From Methanosarcina sp. KYL-1 (GTDB taxonomy: Archaea; Halobacteriota; Methanosarcinia; Methanosarcinales; Methanosarcinaceae): a DNA stretch of 64,000 nucleotides. This document shows positions 34,651 to 44,872 of this stretch, piece after piece (positions within the stretch are counted from its first letter, which is position 1; each line of letters starts with the position of its first letter). The notes beneath the pieces were generated by a model. That model was not told the origin of the DNA. It did not search any database and saw only the letters and a list, made by a program, of their open reading frames with translations. The stretch is from the NCBI RefSeq assembly GCF_024372725.1, contig NZ_VOUA01000002.1, positions 124,001-188,000 on the forward strand, written 5' to 3'. Both the position numbers and the translations under genes were made by a program.

Positions 34651-35286
34651 GTGGTAAAACATCCTGAGATTGAAGAGGGGCAGATATATTCGAAAATTCA
34701 GCCTGATTTAAAAAGGGAGTCCGGAGGAAAAGAAGGTTTGCAGGGAATCTCCGGAGATGAAAAGGGGGCCGATCCCATGCAGTTTTCAGGAACCGAATTC
34801 TGCGGCTCCTGTCTTGAGATGCCAGAAGAGCAGCGCAAAACTATGATCCTGAAAATCCAGCAGGTGGCTGAAAGGGTTCTGAGAGCCCACGGTGTAATCA
34901 GGAGGATTGAAGACCTTCTGAAAGGGGAGTGGTTCCTGAAACTCGGGAAGCCCGGATTTGAAAAGAAATTTGTGATCGCAAGGTCAGGAGAAGAGATTTT
35001 TGTGGGGCTTTACAGTTATTCGGATGATACTCCTATTCCCGACCCCAACCTTGTTTTGCTTTCACAAAACGGGTTCTGGTATCCCCAGCGAATCGAGGAA
35101 CAGTTTGATGAAACGGTCTGTTCCTTTTTCACCGGGGCGTATGGGGATTACGAGTATCTGAATGTGATCCCTGAAAACCTTGAAAAGTTCCAGGTGTTCC
35201 AGAGGGATTTTGCAAGAGTTCTCATGGAACAGGGCTGGGAAGGGCCTGAGGTGGAAGTGATTGAAAAGATCATGCCAAAAAACTGA
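34651..35286 (+). CDS. Hypothetical protein
   Basis: The frame is open from 34555, but GTG 34651 after GGGGGTG is the more likely start, giving 211 aa. The N-terminal ~45 residues are charged. A central region has FCGSCLEMPEEQRKTMILKIQQ. The C-terminal two thirds (KFVIARSGEEIFVGLYSYSDDTPIPDPNLVLLSQNGFWYP) look like a folded alpha/beta domain of soluble type. No family, motif or operon partner was recognised. Confidence 0.65.
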   Translation: MVKHPEIEEGQIYSKIQPDLKRESGGKEGLQGISGDEKGADPMQFSGTEFCGSCLEMPEEQRKTMILKIQQVAERVLRAHGVIRRIEDLLKGEWFLKLGKPGFEKKFVIARSGEEIFVGLYSYSDDTPIPDPNLVLLSQNGFWYPQRIEEQFDETVCSFFTGAYGDYEYLNVIPENLEKFQVFQRDFARVLMEQGWEGPEVEVIEKIMPKN

Positions 35287-35471
35287 TTTCATCTCAGGCA
35301 TGTCCTTTTCGGATTTTTTTCTATTTTTGGGTCCATTTCTTCGTCCAAAATTTTTCCTTTTTCCATTTTCTCCACAGAATATATAAATCTTGAAAGCATA
35401 CGCAAATTCAGGTATATTTATCGCTTCTACATCGATCGCTTTTACGTTAATCACTTTTCAGAAGGTCTTCT

Positions 35472-36656
35472 ATGTTTTCGAAGAAATCCGAATGCATCTT
35501 ATCAAAAAAATCCGAGGATATTCCCCCTTTCTACGTAATGGAGGTGCTGGAAAGTGCCCAGGCCCTGGAAGCTGAGGGGAGAAACATCATCCACCTGGAG
35601 ATAGGGGAACCAGATTTCCCTACGGCCCCTCACATCTGCGAGGCAGCATGCACCGCAATCACCCATGGGTCTACGAAATACACACACAGCCAGGGGATCC
35701 TTCCTCTCAGGGAGGCAATAGTCGAATCCTACCGGAAGAAGTTCGGAGTCGACCTGAGCCCCGAGCAGGTGATCGTTACTTCCGGGACAAGCCCGGGCCT
35801 TCTGATGGTGTTCATGGCCCTGCTTGAGCGGAGGGACGAGGTGATTATGTCCAACCCTTACTACGCCTGCTACCCCAATTTTGTGAAATACCTTGGCGGG
35901 ACCCCGGTCTATGTCTACACAAGTGAAACAAACGGTTTTGCCCTTGACCCTGAGACTGTGCGGCAGTACCTGAGCCCCTACACCAAAGCAATTCTCATCA
36001 ACAGCCCCTCAAACCCAAGCGGCCATGTCATGTCCTCGGAAAGCCTGCAGGGCCTTGCCGAAATAGCGGATGAAAGAGGCATTCCCATCGTCTCCGATGA
36101 GATCTACCAGGGCCTGATCTACAGTGGGGAAGAGCACAGCATCCTGGAATACACGGACAACGCCTTCGTCCTGAATGGCTTTTCCAAACTTTATGCAATG
36201 ACCGGCTGGAGGCTAGGGTATATCATCTGCCCAAGGGAATGCATCCGTGCGCTTCAGAAAATTCACCAGAACTTCTTCATCTGCGCTAATTCTTTTGTCC
36301 AGGAAGCCGGAGTAGCAGCCTTAAAAGGCCCCCAGGACCATGTGGCTGAGATGGTCCAGACCTATAATGTGCGTCGCCAGTACATGCTCAAGAGGCTAAT
36401 AGGCATGGGCCTGGACGTCCGCAGTGAACCCATGGGTGCCTTCTATGTCCTTGCTGACGCCCGCAAGTTCAGCAACGACTCCCTGGAACTGAGCCGCCGC
36501 ATCCTCAACGAAGCCGGAGTCGCAGTAACTCCTGGAATCGACTTCGGAAACGGGGCAGAAGGCTACCTGCGCTTCTCTTATGCCAACAGCCTTGAAAACA
36601 TAAAAGAGGGTATGGACCGGCTCGAAGCCTTCTTAGAAAAAGAGTTTGAGGGTTAA
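35472..36656 (+). CDS. PLP-dependent aminotransferase (AspC/AspB type, class I/II)
   Basis: A 394-aa fold-type I aminotransferase. Key segments are HLEIGEPDFPT, STKYTHSQGILPLREAI, VTSGTSPGLLM, INSPSNPSGHVM, SDEIYQGLIY (the Asp that binds the PLP pyridine N), and NGFSKLYAMTGWRLGY with the Schiff-base lysine K in GFSK. The C-terminal YLRFSYANSLENI supplies the substrate-carboxylate arginine. Likely an aspartate- or broad-specificity amino acid transaminase; the substrate cannot be read. Confidence 0.92.
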   Translation: MFSKKSECILSKKSEDIPPFYVMEVLESAQALEAEGRNIIHLEIGEPDFPTAPHICEAACTAITHGSTKYTHSQGILPLREAIVESYRKKFGVDLSPEQVIVTSGTSPGLLMVFMALLERRDEVIMSNPYYACYPNFVKYLGGTPVYVYTSETNGFALDPETVRQYLSPYTKAILINSPSNPSGHVMSSESLQGLAEIADERGIPIVSDEIYQGLIYSGEEHSILEYTDNAFVLNGFSKLYAMTGWRLGYIICPRECIRALQKIHQNFFICANSFVQEAGVAALKGPQDHVAEMVQTYNVRRQYMLKRLIGMGLDVRSEPMGAFYVLADARKFSNDSLELSRRILNEAGVAVTPGIDFGNGAEGYLRFSYANSLENIKEGMDRLEAFLEKEFEG

Positions 36657-36704
36657 AAGAAAAATAATATTTTTCACTTTTTTTCTTACTCTTTCCAATT
36701 ATTT

Positions 36705-37682
36705 TTAATATTTTTCTCTCTTTTTGACGGTATACCTGAATTCCGGTTCGGGCATTTTTTCCAGTTCAACAAGTTTGATAGGTTCTGCTCCTGCTTCTAC
36801 TTTCACTTTCCCTGGGCTTTCTTCCTCTCTGAAGGAAGAGGTTTCCCGTTTTTTCCCTTTCTCTTTCTTTTCTCTTTTCCCAACTGTCCTGAGTTTCTGT
36901 TCGTATTTTTCCAGTGAGCCGTTCCCAACTGGGAGCTTAATTTCCGGAATCTCCGGCTTCTTTTTTACGAATACGACACCTACAAATAGGATCAGGGCAG
37001 TGGCAAGGTATACGAAAATGCTCGGATGAAGCTCTTCCTTAAGTATGAAAGGCTCATCGTAGGAAACGTTCACTTCTTTTGAAACCGTCCCGTACCCGGT
37101 TTTCTTGATTTTTAACGGGTATGTCCCCTCCTCTGTATGGAAGGCCACAGGTGTGGTTCCTTTGTATTTCCCATCAAAGTAAACTCTTGCCCCGCTGGGC
37201 TTGGAAGAAATGCTGCAGACTCCCTCTTTAAGGCTGAGCTTTTTTGAGATTACTTCCGGTTCTCCGGCTCCTTTAACAAGAACGCGCTCGAAGACGTCGT
37301 TATATCCCTCCTGCTTCAGTACCACTTCATAGAATCCTGATGGTACATCGGTTAGCCGGGCGGGGGTAGTTCCCATTAATACGCCATTTATGTATATTTC
37401 TGAGCCGTTGGGGATAGTTATTATTTCGATTTTCCCTGAATCAGCCGCTTCTTTGACTGCATTTTTGAGCTCTTCATCTGTGGATGTGTTCTGCTGAATG
37501 GTTAAATTCTCCCCACTTCCCATCTGGGCGGGGATGGCTGCAGACGTATCGGCGAGCACATTTACTACTGATAGAGAAGTGAGGATCAGGAGAATGAAAA
37601 TTAAGCTGGCAAGGGGTTTTTTGAAGCCTCTCAGTTTCAGATTAGATTTGCGGTTTATTAAAGATCCCTTCGTTTTGAGCAA
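36705..37682 (-). CDS. PEGA domain surface protein
   Basis: A 325-aa membrane protein. A basic N-terminus and hydrophobic helix (about 25-45) act as signal/anchor. Two PEGA domains follow (about 85-150 and 155-215), each with the S/NGSxxYxxGxxxGTTP pattern (EIYINGVLMGTTPARL and RVYFDGKYKGTTPVAF). Then a transmembrane helix SIFVYLATALILFVGVVFV and a basic cytoplasmic tail of ~85 residues. PEGA repeats are usually extracellular. Convergent with the aminotransferase. Confidence 0.85.
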   Translation of the reverse strand: MLKTKGSLINRKSNLKLRGFKKPLASLIFILLILTSLSVVNVLADTSAAIPAQMGSGENLTIQQNTSTDEELKNAVKEAADSGKIEIITIPNGSEIYINGVLMGTTPARLTDVPSGFYEVVLKQEGYNDVFERVLVKGAGEPEVISKKLSLKEGVCSISSKPSGARVYFDGKYKGTTPVAFHTEEGTYPLKIKKTGYGTVSKEVNVSYDEPFILKEELHPSIFVYLATALILFVGVVFVKKKPEIPEIKLPVGNGSLEKYEQKLRTVGKREKKEKGKKRETSSFREEESPGKVKVEAGAEPIKLVELEKMPEPEFRYTVKKREKY

Positions 37683-37892
37683 TTGATATCCGTAACTATC
37701 TTTATTTGATATTTTCAGTTAATATCCTGGTTGATATGACATCCTGATTGATATCCGATTACTCACTTCTATTAAACATATTCATAATATATTCAGGTCT
37801 ACTACCCGGTTATTTTTTCTTATCTTATATATTTATATCTCCTTCTCTTTTGATCCTGTTTTCAGGATTTGAGATTCTGCAATTCATGTCCC

Positions 37893-38675
37893 CTATTCTG
37901 CTGCAACAGTTTCCATCTTTTCGAAATCATGAAGGCTTCTCTGGTTTATGATATCTTTTTCCGGGCAGAATACCCCCATGACCATCCAGGTCCCGTACCT
38001 GTGGTGTGTCCCCATTATAAAGTATAATTCCTTCTCTTCCAGAAGGCCAAAGAGCTGTTCAAGTATCTTCTTTTCAATCACTCCCCCATCTCTTTCGCTC
38101 CTCATTATCTTACGCACGGTTTCGTTTAGTTCCCAGTCCAGCACGATGACTTTGTGTCCCCTGCAGGCTTCCTCTCCCTCGCACCTGAAAACGTACCTTA
38201 TCTCCACCGGTATTTTGCCTCTTTCCCGCTTTTCCAGGAAATCCCCCATGAGGGAAAAGTACTGCTGCCTGTCGTGGACTTCGGTACTGTTTACCTTTAC
38301 CTCAACATCCAGAATTTCAGGCTTCACAACCCCAAGGCTTGCCCCTTCGATATTCAACCTCTCCACTGACGTTGCCAGCGGCAGGATCAGCTCCCTTACT
38401 TCCCTGTCCTTCAGGGGCTGTTCCAGGTTCACATAGTCAAGCACCTTCCTGCTCTCCCATCTCAGGTCGTGCTCCGGCTTTGTAACCGTGACCTCCAGTC
38501 GATCGTTCTTTCCGAAATCAACCAGCCCTTCGCCATATCTGGATTTAAGGGGATACAGTCTCCTTAGTTCTCCTTCTTTGTTGATGCCGGTAACTCCTAC
38601 AACGTGTCCATGCATTTTGCTTTTTTCCGGGGTTGCTTTGACAAGGACGATAATTTCCTCTTTTTCTCTTTTCAA
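37893..38675 (-). CDS. Conserved protein of unknown function
   Basis: 260 aa. It begins with IIVLVKATPEKSKMHGHVVGVTGI followed by GELRRLYPLK. This resembles an uncharacterised family, met in both bacteria and archaea, whose members start with 'LVK-x-P' and a 'GI...RIYP' segment. The C-terminal part, YFIMGTHHRYGTWMVMGVFCP, is also conserved-looking. A CEGEEACRGH segment holds two cysteines. No catalytic motif is assigned. Isolated gene. Confidence 0.6.
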   Translation of the reverse strand: MKREKEEIIVLVKATPEKSKMHGHVVGVTGINKEGELRRLYPLKSRYGEGLVDFGKNDRLEVTVTKPEHDLRWESRKVLDYVNLEQPLKDREVRELILPLATSVERLNIEGASLGVVKPEILDVEVKVNSTEVHDRQQYFSLMGDFLEKRERGKIPVEIRYVFRCEGEEACRGHKVIVLDWELNETVRKIMRSERDGGVIEKKILEQLFGLLEEKELYFIMGTHHRYGTWMVMGVFCPEKDIINQRSLHDFEKMETVAAE

Positions 38676-38792
38676 GGGGGGACCTCGGTTGTTTTTTAGT
38701 AAGTGGGAAGTAGATTGTTTTTCAGGATATTAACCGTTGAGGAAGCGGGATGAAAGTATTCAAGGAGACGTTATCCTGAGTTTGTTGTTCTG

Positions 38793-39530
38793 ACTTGACT
38801 TTCAAAGAAGAGGTTAAAATCAATATCAAGATACCCAATAAGTATAGTCCCCACCAACTAATATATCCTCTTGATATCGATTTACCTAATTATCCATAAA
38901 TTTCCCCAAATACAGTAAAGAAACCAATCTGGCCTGTTTTGCATTCATCTCTTCCATCATCATCTCGATTTTCTTGCCGGTTTCATGATCTATGTATTTG
39001 TAGTGATTGAGGAAGTTTTGACAGGTAAGTTTGTGTGGAAAATCCCACAATAGCTTCAATGAGGAATTACTGAACCACTTCTGCATAGCATTCTCTGATA
39101 GTGCTCCATCACATCTTCCAATGATGTTTAAAAGGAGATATTCACCGACGGTTAAGCCTTCTATTTTCTCTTTGTTGGTGTGTTTGTTTACGGTTTCAAT
39201 AAAGTTTAAGCCATCAGATATGGAGAGCATGGCTGCAGTTTTTCCATACTGGAAGGATTTTAGTTTGATGTATGGTAATTCTGCAGCCTGTTCATTTAGT
39301 CCCATGATTTTTTCTGCGGTTCCAAGGTAGATTTGCTTGGTACGTTTAACCTTTTCATCAACCAGCTTTCGCTCGGAGATATACCAACATTGTTTACCAT
39401 CTTTATTTTTCCTTTCTAAAAAAACCATACAGTACTAAAGGGGACTATAATTCAAAAAAAATGATGATGGCGATTGATGATGAAAATTTAAAGAAAAATT
39501 TAAATTTTTAGAAATCTTTGAAAGTCAAGT
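38793..39530. mobile_element. Internally deleted IS1634/IS4-type element
   Basis: About 738 bp bounded by the perfect 15-bp inverted repeats ACTTGACTTTCAAAG (38793-38807) and CTTTGAAAGTCAAGT (39516-39530). A second inverted pair, TATAGTCCCC (about 38842-38851) and GGGGACTATA (about 39440-39449), lies inside. It carries only a 180-aa N-terminal transposase fragment, so the catalytic middle has been lost while both ends remain. It could still be moved in trans. No clear target duplication was found. Confidence 0.75.
38886..39428 (-). pseudogene. IS1634-family transposase, N-terminal fragment
   Basis: A 180-aa frame beginning MVFLERKNKDGKQCWYISERK, typical of IS1634-type (IS4-related) transposases: a KRTKQIYLGTAEKI beta-strand region, then SISDGLNFIETVNKHTNKEKIEGLTVGEYLLLNIIGR. 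Full-length members are roughly three times longer and carry the DDE catalytic core; here the frame stops after LLYLGKFMDN. Enclosed by the inverted repeats of the deleted element. Not expected to be active. Confidence 0.8.
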
Positions 39531-39682
39531 TGAAGTAGTAATAGCCGACCGCATGTTTCCGATACAACTGCAAAAAAAGGAATATAAAAAAGGCAAGATG
39601 ATTTAGGAATAAAAAATAATGCCTGTAAGCCCAAAAAAGAAAATACGGCGCATAATATCGCGCCGCTTTTCTGAAACATACC

Positions 39683-42600
39683 TTAAAACTTCTTTTTCCG
39701 CATCCCCAGATAGATTCCTCCTGCTGCTACGAGCACGAACAAAGTGCCCACTGCATCAGCACCTGAGAACGACATGCCACCGGACTCTTTTTCGACAGTC
39801 TCCTTTGTCATCTCATAGCCTTCAACGTAGTCGCTTGCCTGCTCCGAACCCTTTGAAGGTGCTGGAGCCTGCTCAACACTGGTCCCGTAGCCTGCATCAG
39901 ATACGGCAGTCTGGTTGCCGGAATTGCTGCCGGTAGAATCTACCACAGTAGCACTTCCGGTGCTGTGGCTGCTGTGGCTGCTGCTGCTCGTACTGGACTG
40001 CACAGGCTCCCTCTGTGTTGCCTCCTGCATCAGCCTCTCGTATTCTTTTGCAGTATCCGGGTCGACAACACCCGGGACAGACATAACACCCTGTATATAT
40101 TCATCAAGCAGGGCATTGCCGCAGGTATGGTGACAGCAGGTGACGCCGTTTTCGACCACCGATTCCACATACTCACTCACGAGAGTTTGAATGACTTCGT
40201 CGGAAGCATCCCAGTAGCCTTTCCGGGAAACCTCCAGCAATTGTGCGGTGATGGACTGATAGTTATAGGCATTTTCCTTAAAGAACTCCTCAAGTCCGAG
40301 GTTTTGTGAATCCAGTACATAGGTCTCGTATATCTTCTGCCACGCAGAATCCGAAACCGTTTCAGGAGTTGTTACTTCCCACATCCATAGGAATTCAACA
40401 AACCTGTCCATCTCCTGGGCTCCTGCAAAGCCGCTTTCCATCATTCCCTCGATCCAGCTTGGATTGAAGTAACGGGTGGTCAGTTCCCGGGTCAGCACCG
40501 TACTTAATTTTTCCGTTACAAGATCGTTCGAGTCGATGAAATTGTTGACGTACAGATCAGGCGTCGCACCGGACACATCCCTTACTGCAAGTGCAAGTCC
40601 TCCTAGCCAGGATACGAAATCATCATTATCCACAAGACCCATGAGGTTGCTGGCATCTGATTTTACAGCTACATCAACTGTTCCCAGAATCGATTTAAAC
40701 ACATCTGTATTTGATTTGTCCCAAATGTCAACTCCATAGAAGTTGTCCAGATTGTCTATGAAGAGTTCAGCAAGCTTTGATTCGTCATCCCATGTTTCAC
40801 TTGCTCCTATCGAATCCTCAAGCCCGGTTCCGTAAACACCTGACTGGCGGCTGACCACCCTGGATTCTGAAAGCAGCTTTGCTTCTTCCTCCGTATAGTT
40901 CTGCGCGATCAACTGTTGGTACATTGTTTCAGAATGCTGTTTCACATAGTTAGGATATGTGGAGTTTTCCGCATTTGCTGCAAGCCGTACAGCATAATCT
41001 ATCATCTCCAGCTTATCAGGATACATATCCCTGTACAACCCGGATGATACGTAAAGAATGTCTATTCTTGGTCTTCCCAGCTCACTTTCAGGGATCACAG
41101 TAAAACCTTGCAGGTTAATCCTGCCATTTTTATCCCAAGCAGGTTCAACACCAAGCAGATACAAAACTTCAGCTTCTGTTATTCCTCTGTTGCGAATAAG
41201 CTCAGTCGAGAATGCAACAAAAGCTATGGTCTCCGGGTATGCCCCATCATGTTCTCCCTGATATAGCTCAATTGTCTGGTTTGCAATATTCACACCTGCC
41301 AGCCACTCGGCATATCCTGGTACAGTGCGTGAATCAAGTGAATAGAAATTGATACCTGTTGGCAGGGAATTGGGGCTTCTTATAGGATCGTTTCCACTAT
41401 CCGGTTCAATATATCCACCATTCAGTGCACGGAGTATGTTTGGTATTTCCTGTTTACAATCAAGAATATTCTGATAGTATACGGCAGCCTGTTCAAGATA
41501 TGTTGTCACGTTCGGATCTGTAGTTCCAAGTATCCGGTCCTGTGCATCAGTTACAGATGCGTTATTTAAGAGAACTTCTTCTAGCAAGAGGGTAGATACG
41601 TTCGCAGAGCTATTAATGGAATCAACAGTATCGATGTAATCATCTCCGAGCATTAAGCGTATCATGCCTATTGTTTGTTCCTCGGGTGGTTGTTCACCAA
41701 GGACATGCATGCCATATGGCATACTGGCCGTTTCGAGTGATTCCAGATAAGGTTCAAGGGAATCTTCGAGGAACGTATCAAATTCGGTTTCGGTCATATT
41801 GCTCAATGATTCCGTGTCCGTTCCGAGGGCGTCGACTATATTAAGCTCAGTGTATTCCTGAACTATGAGATTCCTGTATTGTGCCTTTATAATTTCATCA
41901 ATGCTTACATCGTTGTACTGTTTGATGTAATCTGACAGGTTTTCGTAACCACCATATAATCTGGCTTCAATAATCGGCGAGGTCAAATGGTCCAAAATAA
42001 GTGCACTTCCACGTCTTTTTGCCTGTATTCCCTCACCTACATCGTCCATTATGTATGGATAGATTATCGGTACTTCTCCTGCCATCACTGCAGGCCAGTC
42101 ATATCTGGACAATGCCACGTCTTTACCTGGTAGCCATTCCTGCGTACCGTGTGTTCCTAAATGCATTATGGCATCAGCTTCATACTCGTGCTGGAGCCAC
42201 AGGTAATAGGCAAGGTACTGGTGATGCGGGGGAAGTGATGCGTTATGATATAAAGCATCTGCATCCTGGTCCCATCCTCTGGTCGGTTGCGGGCCGAGTA
42301 TAATACTACCAAACTCGATGCGCGGGATAACGAAGTAGTTTCCGGATTCATTATTATATACCATTATCTCGCCGGGAGCCGGACCCCACTGGTCAATAAT
42401 ATCTTCCTGATTCTCTTCCGGAAGAGCACTGAACCATTTCATGTATTCCTCAACAGGCCACAGCACTACTTTCCCGGTGGCAACCATATTTTCAAGTTCC
42501 CCGGGTGCCCAGGTACCAATATTCCTTCCCTGAAGGATCATCAGATCCACAAGTTCGGTCTCGTTTGGAATTGGCTCTGTCCCGGTATCATATCCGGAAG

Positions 42601-44230
42601 CATTCATAGCTTCTACAAGATTGCAGAGACTCTCAGGCACATCCAGATACATTGCATTAAAGTTGTTTTTACCTCCGCCGTGGTTGTAATAAAGGATGGC
42701 AACCTTCTTTTCGGAATTAGGGGTTTCTCCAAGCCGCGCGTGATTGATACTGCGGGAAACCAGCCACTCAACATGATCTTCGAGAGGGTCAACATTGTAT
42801 GTTACACCATCATCGTTTCTATTCTTCCAGCTGAGGATAATTGGTTCAAATATGCCTTCAAACTCCTGCAGAACTATATTACGGGCAATATCATCCGAGG
42901 ATAAACCGATACCGGTGTTTTCCCAGTCTTCTTTTGAACCCTGATAGGTAGCACCGTTCGTATCATAAAAACAATTGATTCCGTGCAGTACAGGTACATT
43001 CATCATATTGAAATAATCAATTACCATCTCGGAGGTGATGTCTTTATTGGCCTGCCCAAGGGAATAGCCTCTCAGTGAAATAACAGCATCTACAACAGGA
43101 GTTCCGTTTGGCATGAAATACTCCAGTGAACTCATATCTTGGACATTGAATGAGGCAAACATTGCATTACATCCCCTTGATTCTATCTCACTGATAAGGG
43201 CATCTTCAACTTTAGAGGTGAGTGAGTCCGAAGGAACCTGATAATCCAGTATTCCTACGGTAATGTTATCAGGGTTGTATTTGCCGGTTGAAGCGTACCA
43301 CTCCAGATACTCTTCAGTTGTCTGGTATATTTCAGGTGCGTCGGGATGATAAAAACCATATACGGACCTTGGCACCGGATCAAGTATTTCCAGCGGTGCG
43401 TCTTTGTAGGTGGCAGCAAGGAATATTGTGAGACGGCGCATGTTCTCCTCGCCTTTATACACCCAGTACTCTTCAATAGTTTCAAACTCCGTCGAAGATG
43501 TATTGACATTGCCAAAACCTTCTATTAAACTGGTATGTAGAGTTAGTACGGTAGCATTATTTTGTTCCATAGCCTCCGTCGAAAGGTACGTTGCAGATGA
43601 TATCCAGTCGGAACTTAGCATTTCAAGCATGATGATGTATTCTGTGACCAGACTTGCTGGCATCTCATCTACTGAAGTGACTACATTGACCCGAACATAT
43701 TTGCTTATCAGAGGATCATCATTTACCAGGAGTAAACCTGCTTTTACCCCGCTGGCACCTGTGATATATGTAATATTAATTCTATCTTCAGGTGGCTCTG
43801 GCAGATCATAGGAATTGGTAGAATTACCAAGTAAATAGTGATCCATGTAAAGTACCATGTTAGCAATATTCGAATCTCCGCCATACACCCAGTACTTTGT
43901 GAGATTATTGTCCGGTGTGTTTATAACGGACGAATTTGATAAATTATATCCGCAAACGACTGCACTTGCGTTTAGATTTAAATTCAAAAGAGTGCTGTCA
44001 TTTAGTGAAGCAAGGAATACAACGCTTGCATTTGACAGATCAGGAACGTGTTCATGATCATAGATCTGGAGGTTAACCGAACTATTTGTTTTTGCATTTA
44101 CAAGGAACTGATAATTTTCATCGGTTCCAAGAACAAAAGTCAGCTCATTAGAATTTGCGGATACAACAGTTGTTAATGAAACTAACAACAACAGGCTTAA
44201 GATTAATGTTGGTATGTGTTTATGTTGCAT
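39683..44230 (-). CDS. Surface-exposed CobN/BchH-like chelatase, membrane anchored
   Basis: A 1515-aa CobN/magnesium-chelatase-H-type protein with an export signal: residues 1-25 are a signal peptide (LILSLLLLVSLTTVVSA), and 1494-1510 form a C-terminal transmembrane helix ending RKKKF, after a Ser/Thr-rich stalk (about 1411-1440). The chelatase body has the signature HLGTHGTQEWLPGK (690-703), DVGEGIQAKRRG and the C-terminal CCHHTCG cluster (1365-1371). Many N-x-S/T sequons fit surface glycosylation. Ordinary CobN inserts Co into corrin rings in the cytosol with ATP-dependent CobS/CobT; an external one has no ATP. The genes before it on this strand (DUF2149, ExbB, DUF2162) suggest ion-driven energisation. 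Substrate unproven; corrinoid or other metal-tetrapyrrole inferred. Confidence 0.88.
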   Translation of the reverse strand: MQHKHIPTLILSLLLLVSLTTVVSANSNELTFVLGTDENYQFLVNAKTNSSVNLQIYDHEHVPDLSNASVVFLASLNDSTLLNLNLNASAVVCGYNLSNSSVINTPDNNLTKYWVYGGDSNIANMVLYMDHYLLGNSTNSYDLPEPPEDRINITYITGASGVKAGLLLVNDDPLISKYVRVNVVTSVDEMPASLVTEYIIMLEMLSSDWISSATYLSTEAMEQNNATVLTLHTSLIEGFGNVNTSSTEFETIEEYWVYKGEENMRRLTIFLAATYKDAPLEILDPVPRSVYGFYHPDAPEIYQTTEEYLEWYASTGKYNPDNITVGILDYQVPSDSLTSKVEDALISEIESRGCNAMFASFNVQDMSSLEYFMPNGTPVVDAVISLRGYSLGQANKDITSEMVIDYFNMMNVPVLHGINCFYDTNGATYQGSKEDWENTGIGLSSDDIARNIVLQEFEGIFEPIILSWKNRNDDGVTYNVDPLEDHVEWLVSRSINHARLGETPNSEKKVAILYYNHGGGKNNFNAMYLDVPESLCNLVEAMNASGYDTGTEPIPNETELVDLMILQGRNIGTWAPGELENMVATGKVVLWPVEEYMKWFSALPEENQEDIIDQWGPAPGEIMVYNNESGNYFVIPRIEFGSIILGPQPTRGWDQDADALYHNASLPPHHQYLAYYLWLQHEYEADAIMHLGTHGTQEWLPGKDVALSRYDWPAVMAGEVPIIYPYIMDDVGEGIQAKRRGSALILDHLTSPIIEARLYGGYENLSDYIKQYNDVSIDEIIKAQYRNLIVQEYTELNIVDALGTDTESLSNMTETEFDTFLEDSLEPYLESLETASMPYGMHVLGEQPPEEQTIGMIRLMLGDDYIDTVDSINSSANVSTLLLEEVLLNNASVTDAQDRILGTTDPNVTTYLEQAAVYYQNILDCKQEIPNILRALNGGYIEPDSGNDPIRSPNSLPTGINFYSLDSRTVPGYAEWLAGVNIANQTIELYQGEHDGAYPETIAFVAFSTELIRNRGITEAEVLYLLGVEPAWDKNGRINLQGFTVIPESELGRPRIDILYVSSGLYRDMYPDKLEMIDYAVRLAANAENSTYPNYVKQHSETMYQQLIAQNYTEEEAKLLSESRVVSRQSGVYGTGLEDSIGASETWDDESKLAELFIDNLDNFYGVDIWDKSNTDVFKSILGTVDVAVKSDASNLMGLVDNDDFVSWLGGLALAVRDVSGATPDLYVNNFIDSNDLVTEKLSTVLTRELTTRYFNPSWIEGMMESGFAGAQEMDRFVEFLWMWEVTTPETVSDSAWQKIYETYVLDSQNLGLEEFFKENAYNYQSITAQLLEVSRKGYWDASDEVIQTLVSEYVESVVENGVTCCHHTCGNALLDEYIQGVMSVPGVVDPDTAKEYERLMQEATQREPVQSSTSSSSHSSHSTGSATVVDSTGSNSGNQTAVSDAGYGTSVEQAPAPSKGSEQASDYVEGYEMTKETVEKESGGMSFSGADAVGTLFVLVAAGGIYLGMRKKKF

Positions 44231-44489
44231 GTTATCTCCTCAATAATATGCAGGACATCCACCACTTTGCTTGCTGGCTGCTCGGGGATGCTGCCTTCAA
44301 CTCATATTACCAAAAAATCCATCGTTTGATCATTCGCTTTCCTCGAAAATACCGAAAGCTCTCACTAATCCCATAGAATAAAGAGAACTTCCGGCAGGGG
44401 TTTTTTGTAAATAGAATTTAATTTCAATGCGAGGAACTAAAGTAAAGGTGTTTTAAATCAGATATAGTTGATTTAAATTTTGAAAAAAA
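44231..44489 (-). other. Gap between the ExbD-like gene and the CobN-like gene
   Basis: 259 nt. A perfect inverted repeat TTTAAATCA (44452-44460) / TGATTTAAA (44469-44477) lies just after the DUF2149 stop and may end that transcript or form a processing hairpin. Nearer to the CobN-like start a GGAGATAAC ribosome-binding site is present. I looked for cobalamin-riboswitch motifs and saw none. Confidence 0.5.
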
Positions 44490-44870
44490 TTAATCCGAGG
44501 CAGATGTCTCGTTACCTTCAGCACTTTCAGGCACGTAGATAACCCTGCCGTCAGCCAGTTTATAAGCTGTCCCGAGAGCTTCTCCCGTCCCTCCTCCGAT
44601 GTTATCGGTCATGTTCAGGACTTCAATGGGCCGCCCTTCTTCCTTGATAATGATTTTCATATCCTGAGCTCCCGGATTTTTCACGATTGTAATATCTTCA
44701 TTGGGGTTCAGGAGTTCCGGGAGCTGGTAGGACATTACCAGGGCCACGAGCAGGGCCACGGAAAAGACCATTGCCACGTCGAAAAGGTTGGCAACCCCGG
44801 TAAGGGGGTTTTGCTCTTCAGGGTCTGCAAGGAGGCCCGTCCGGTGGTAGCGTCTTGATTTTCGTCTCAT
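44490..44870 (-). CDS. DUF2149 protein, ExbD-like
   Basis: A 126-aa membrane protein with ExbD/TolR topology: a short basic cytoplasmic N-terminus, one transmembrane helix (about 29-48, NLFDVAMVFSVALLVALVMS) and an exported C-terminal domain. D31 at the start of the helix matches the conserved proton-path aspartate of ExbD/TolR. It lies 2 nt after the ExbB-like gene. In ExbB/ExbD systems this subunit couples ion flow to work outside the membrane. The energised partner here would be the surface CobN-like protein. Confidence 0.82.
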   Translation of the reverse strand: MRRKSRRYHRTGLLADPEEQNPLTGVANLFDVAMVFSVALLVALVMSYQLPELLNPNEDITIVKNPGAQDMKIIIKEEGRPIEVLNMTDNIGGGTGEALGTAYKLADGRVIYVPESAEGNETSASD

Positions 44871-44872
44871 CC

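Noticed and set aside
39683-44230. Ordinary cytosolic cobaltochelatase CobN
   Set aside because: A signal peptide, C-terminal anchor and many sequons indicate an exported protein, and no CobS/CobT genes are adjacent.
44231-44489. Cobalamin riboswitch before the CobN-like gene
   Set aside because: No B12-box-like or other conserved riboswitch segments were found on the minus strand.
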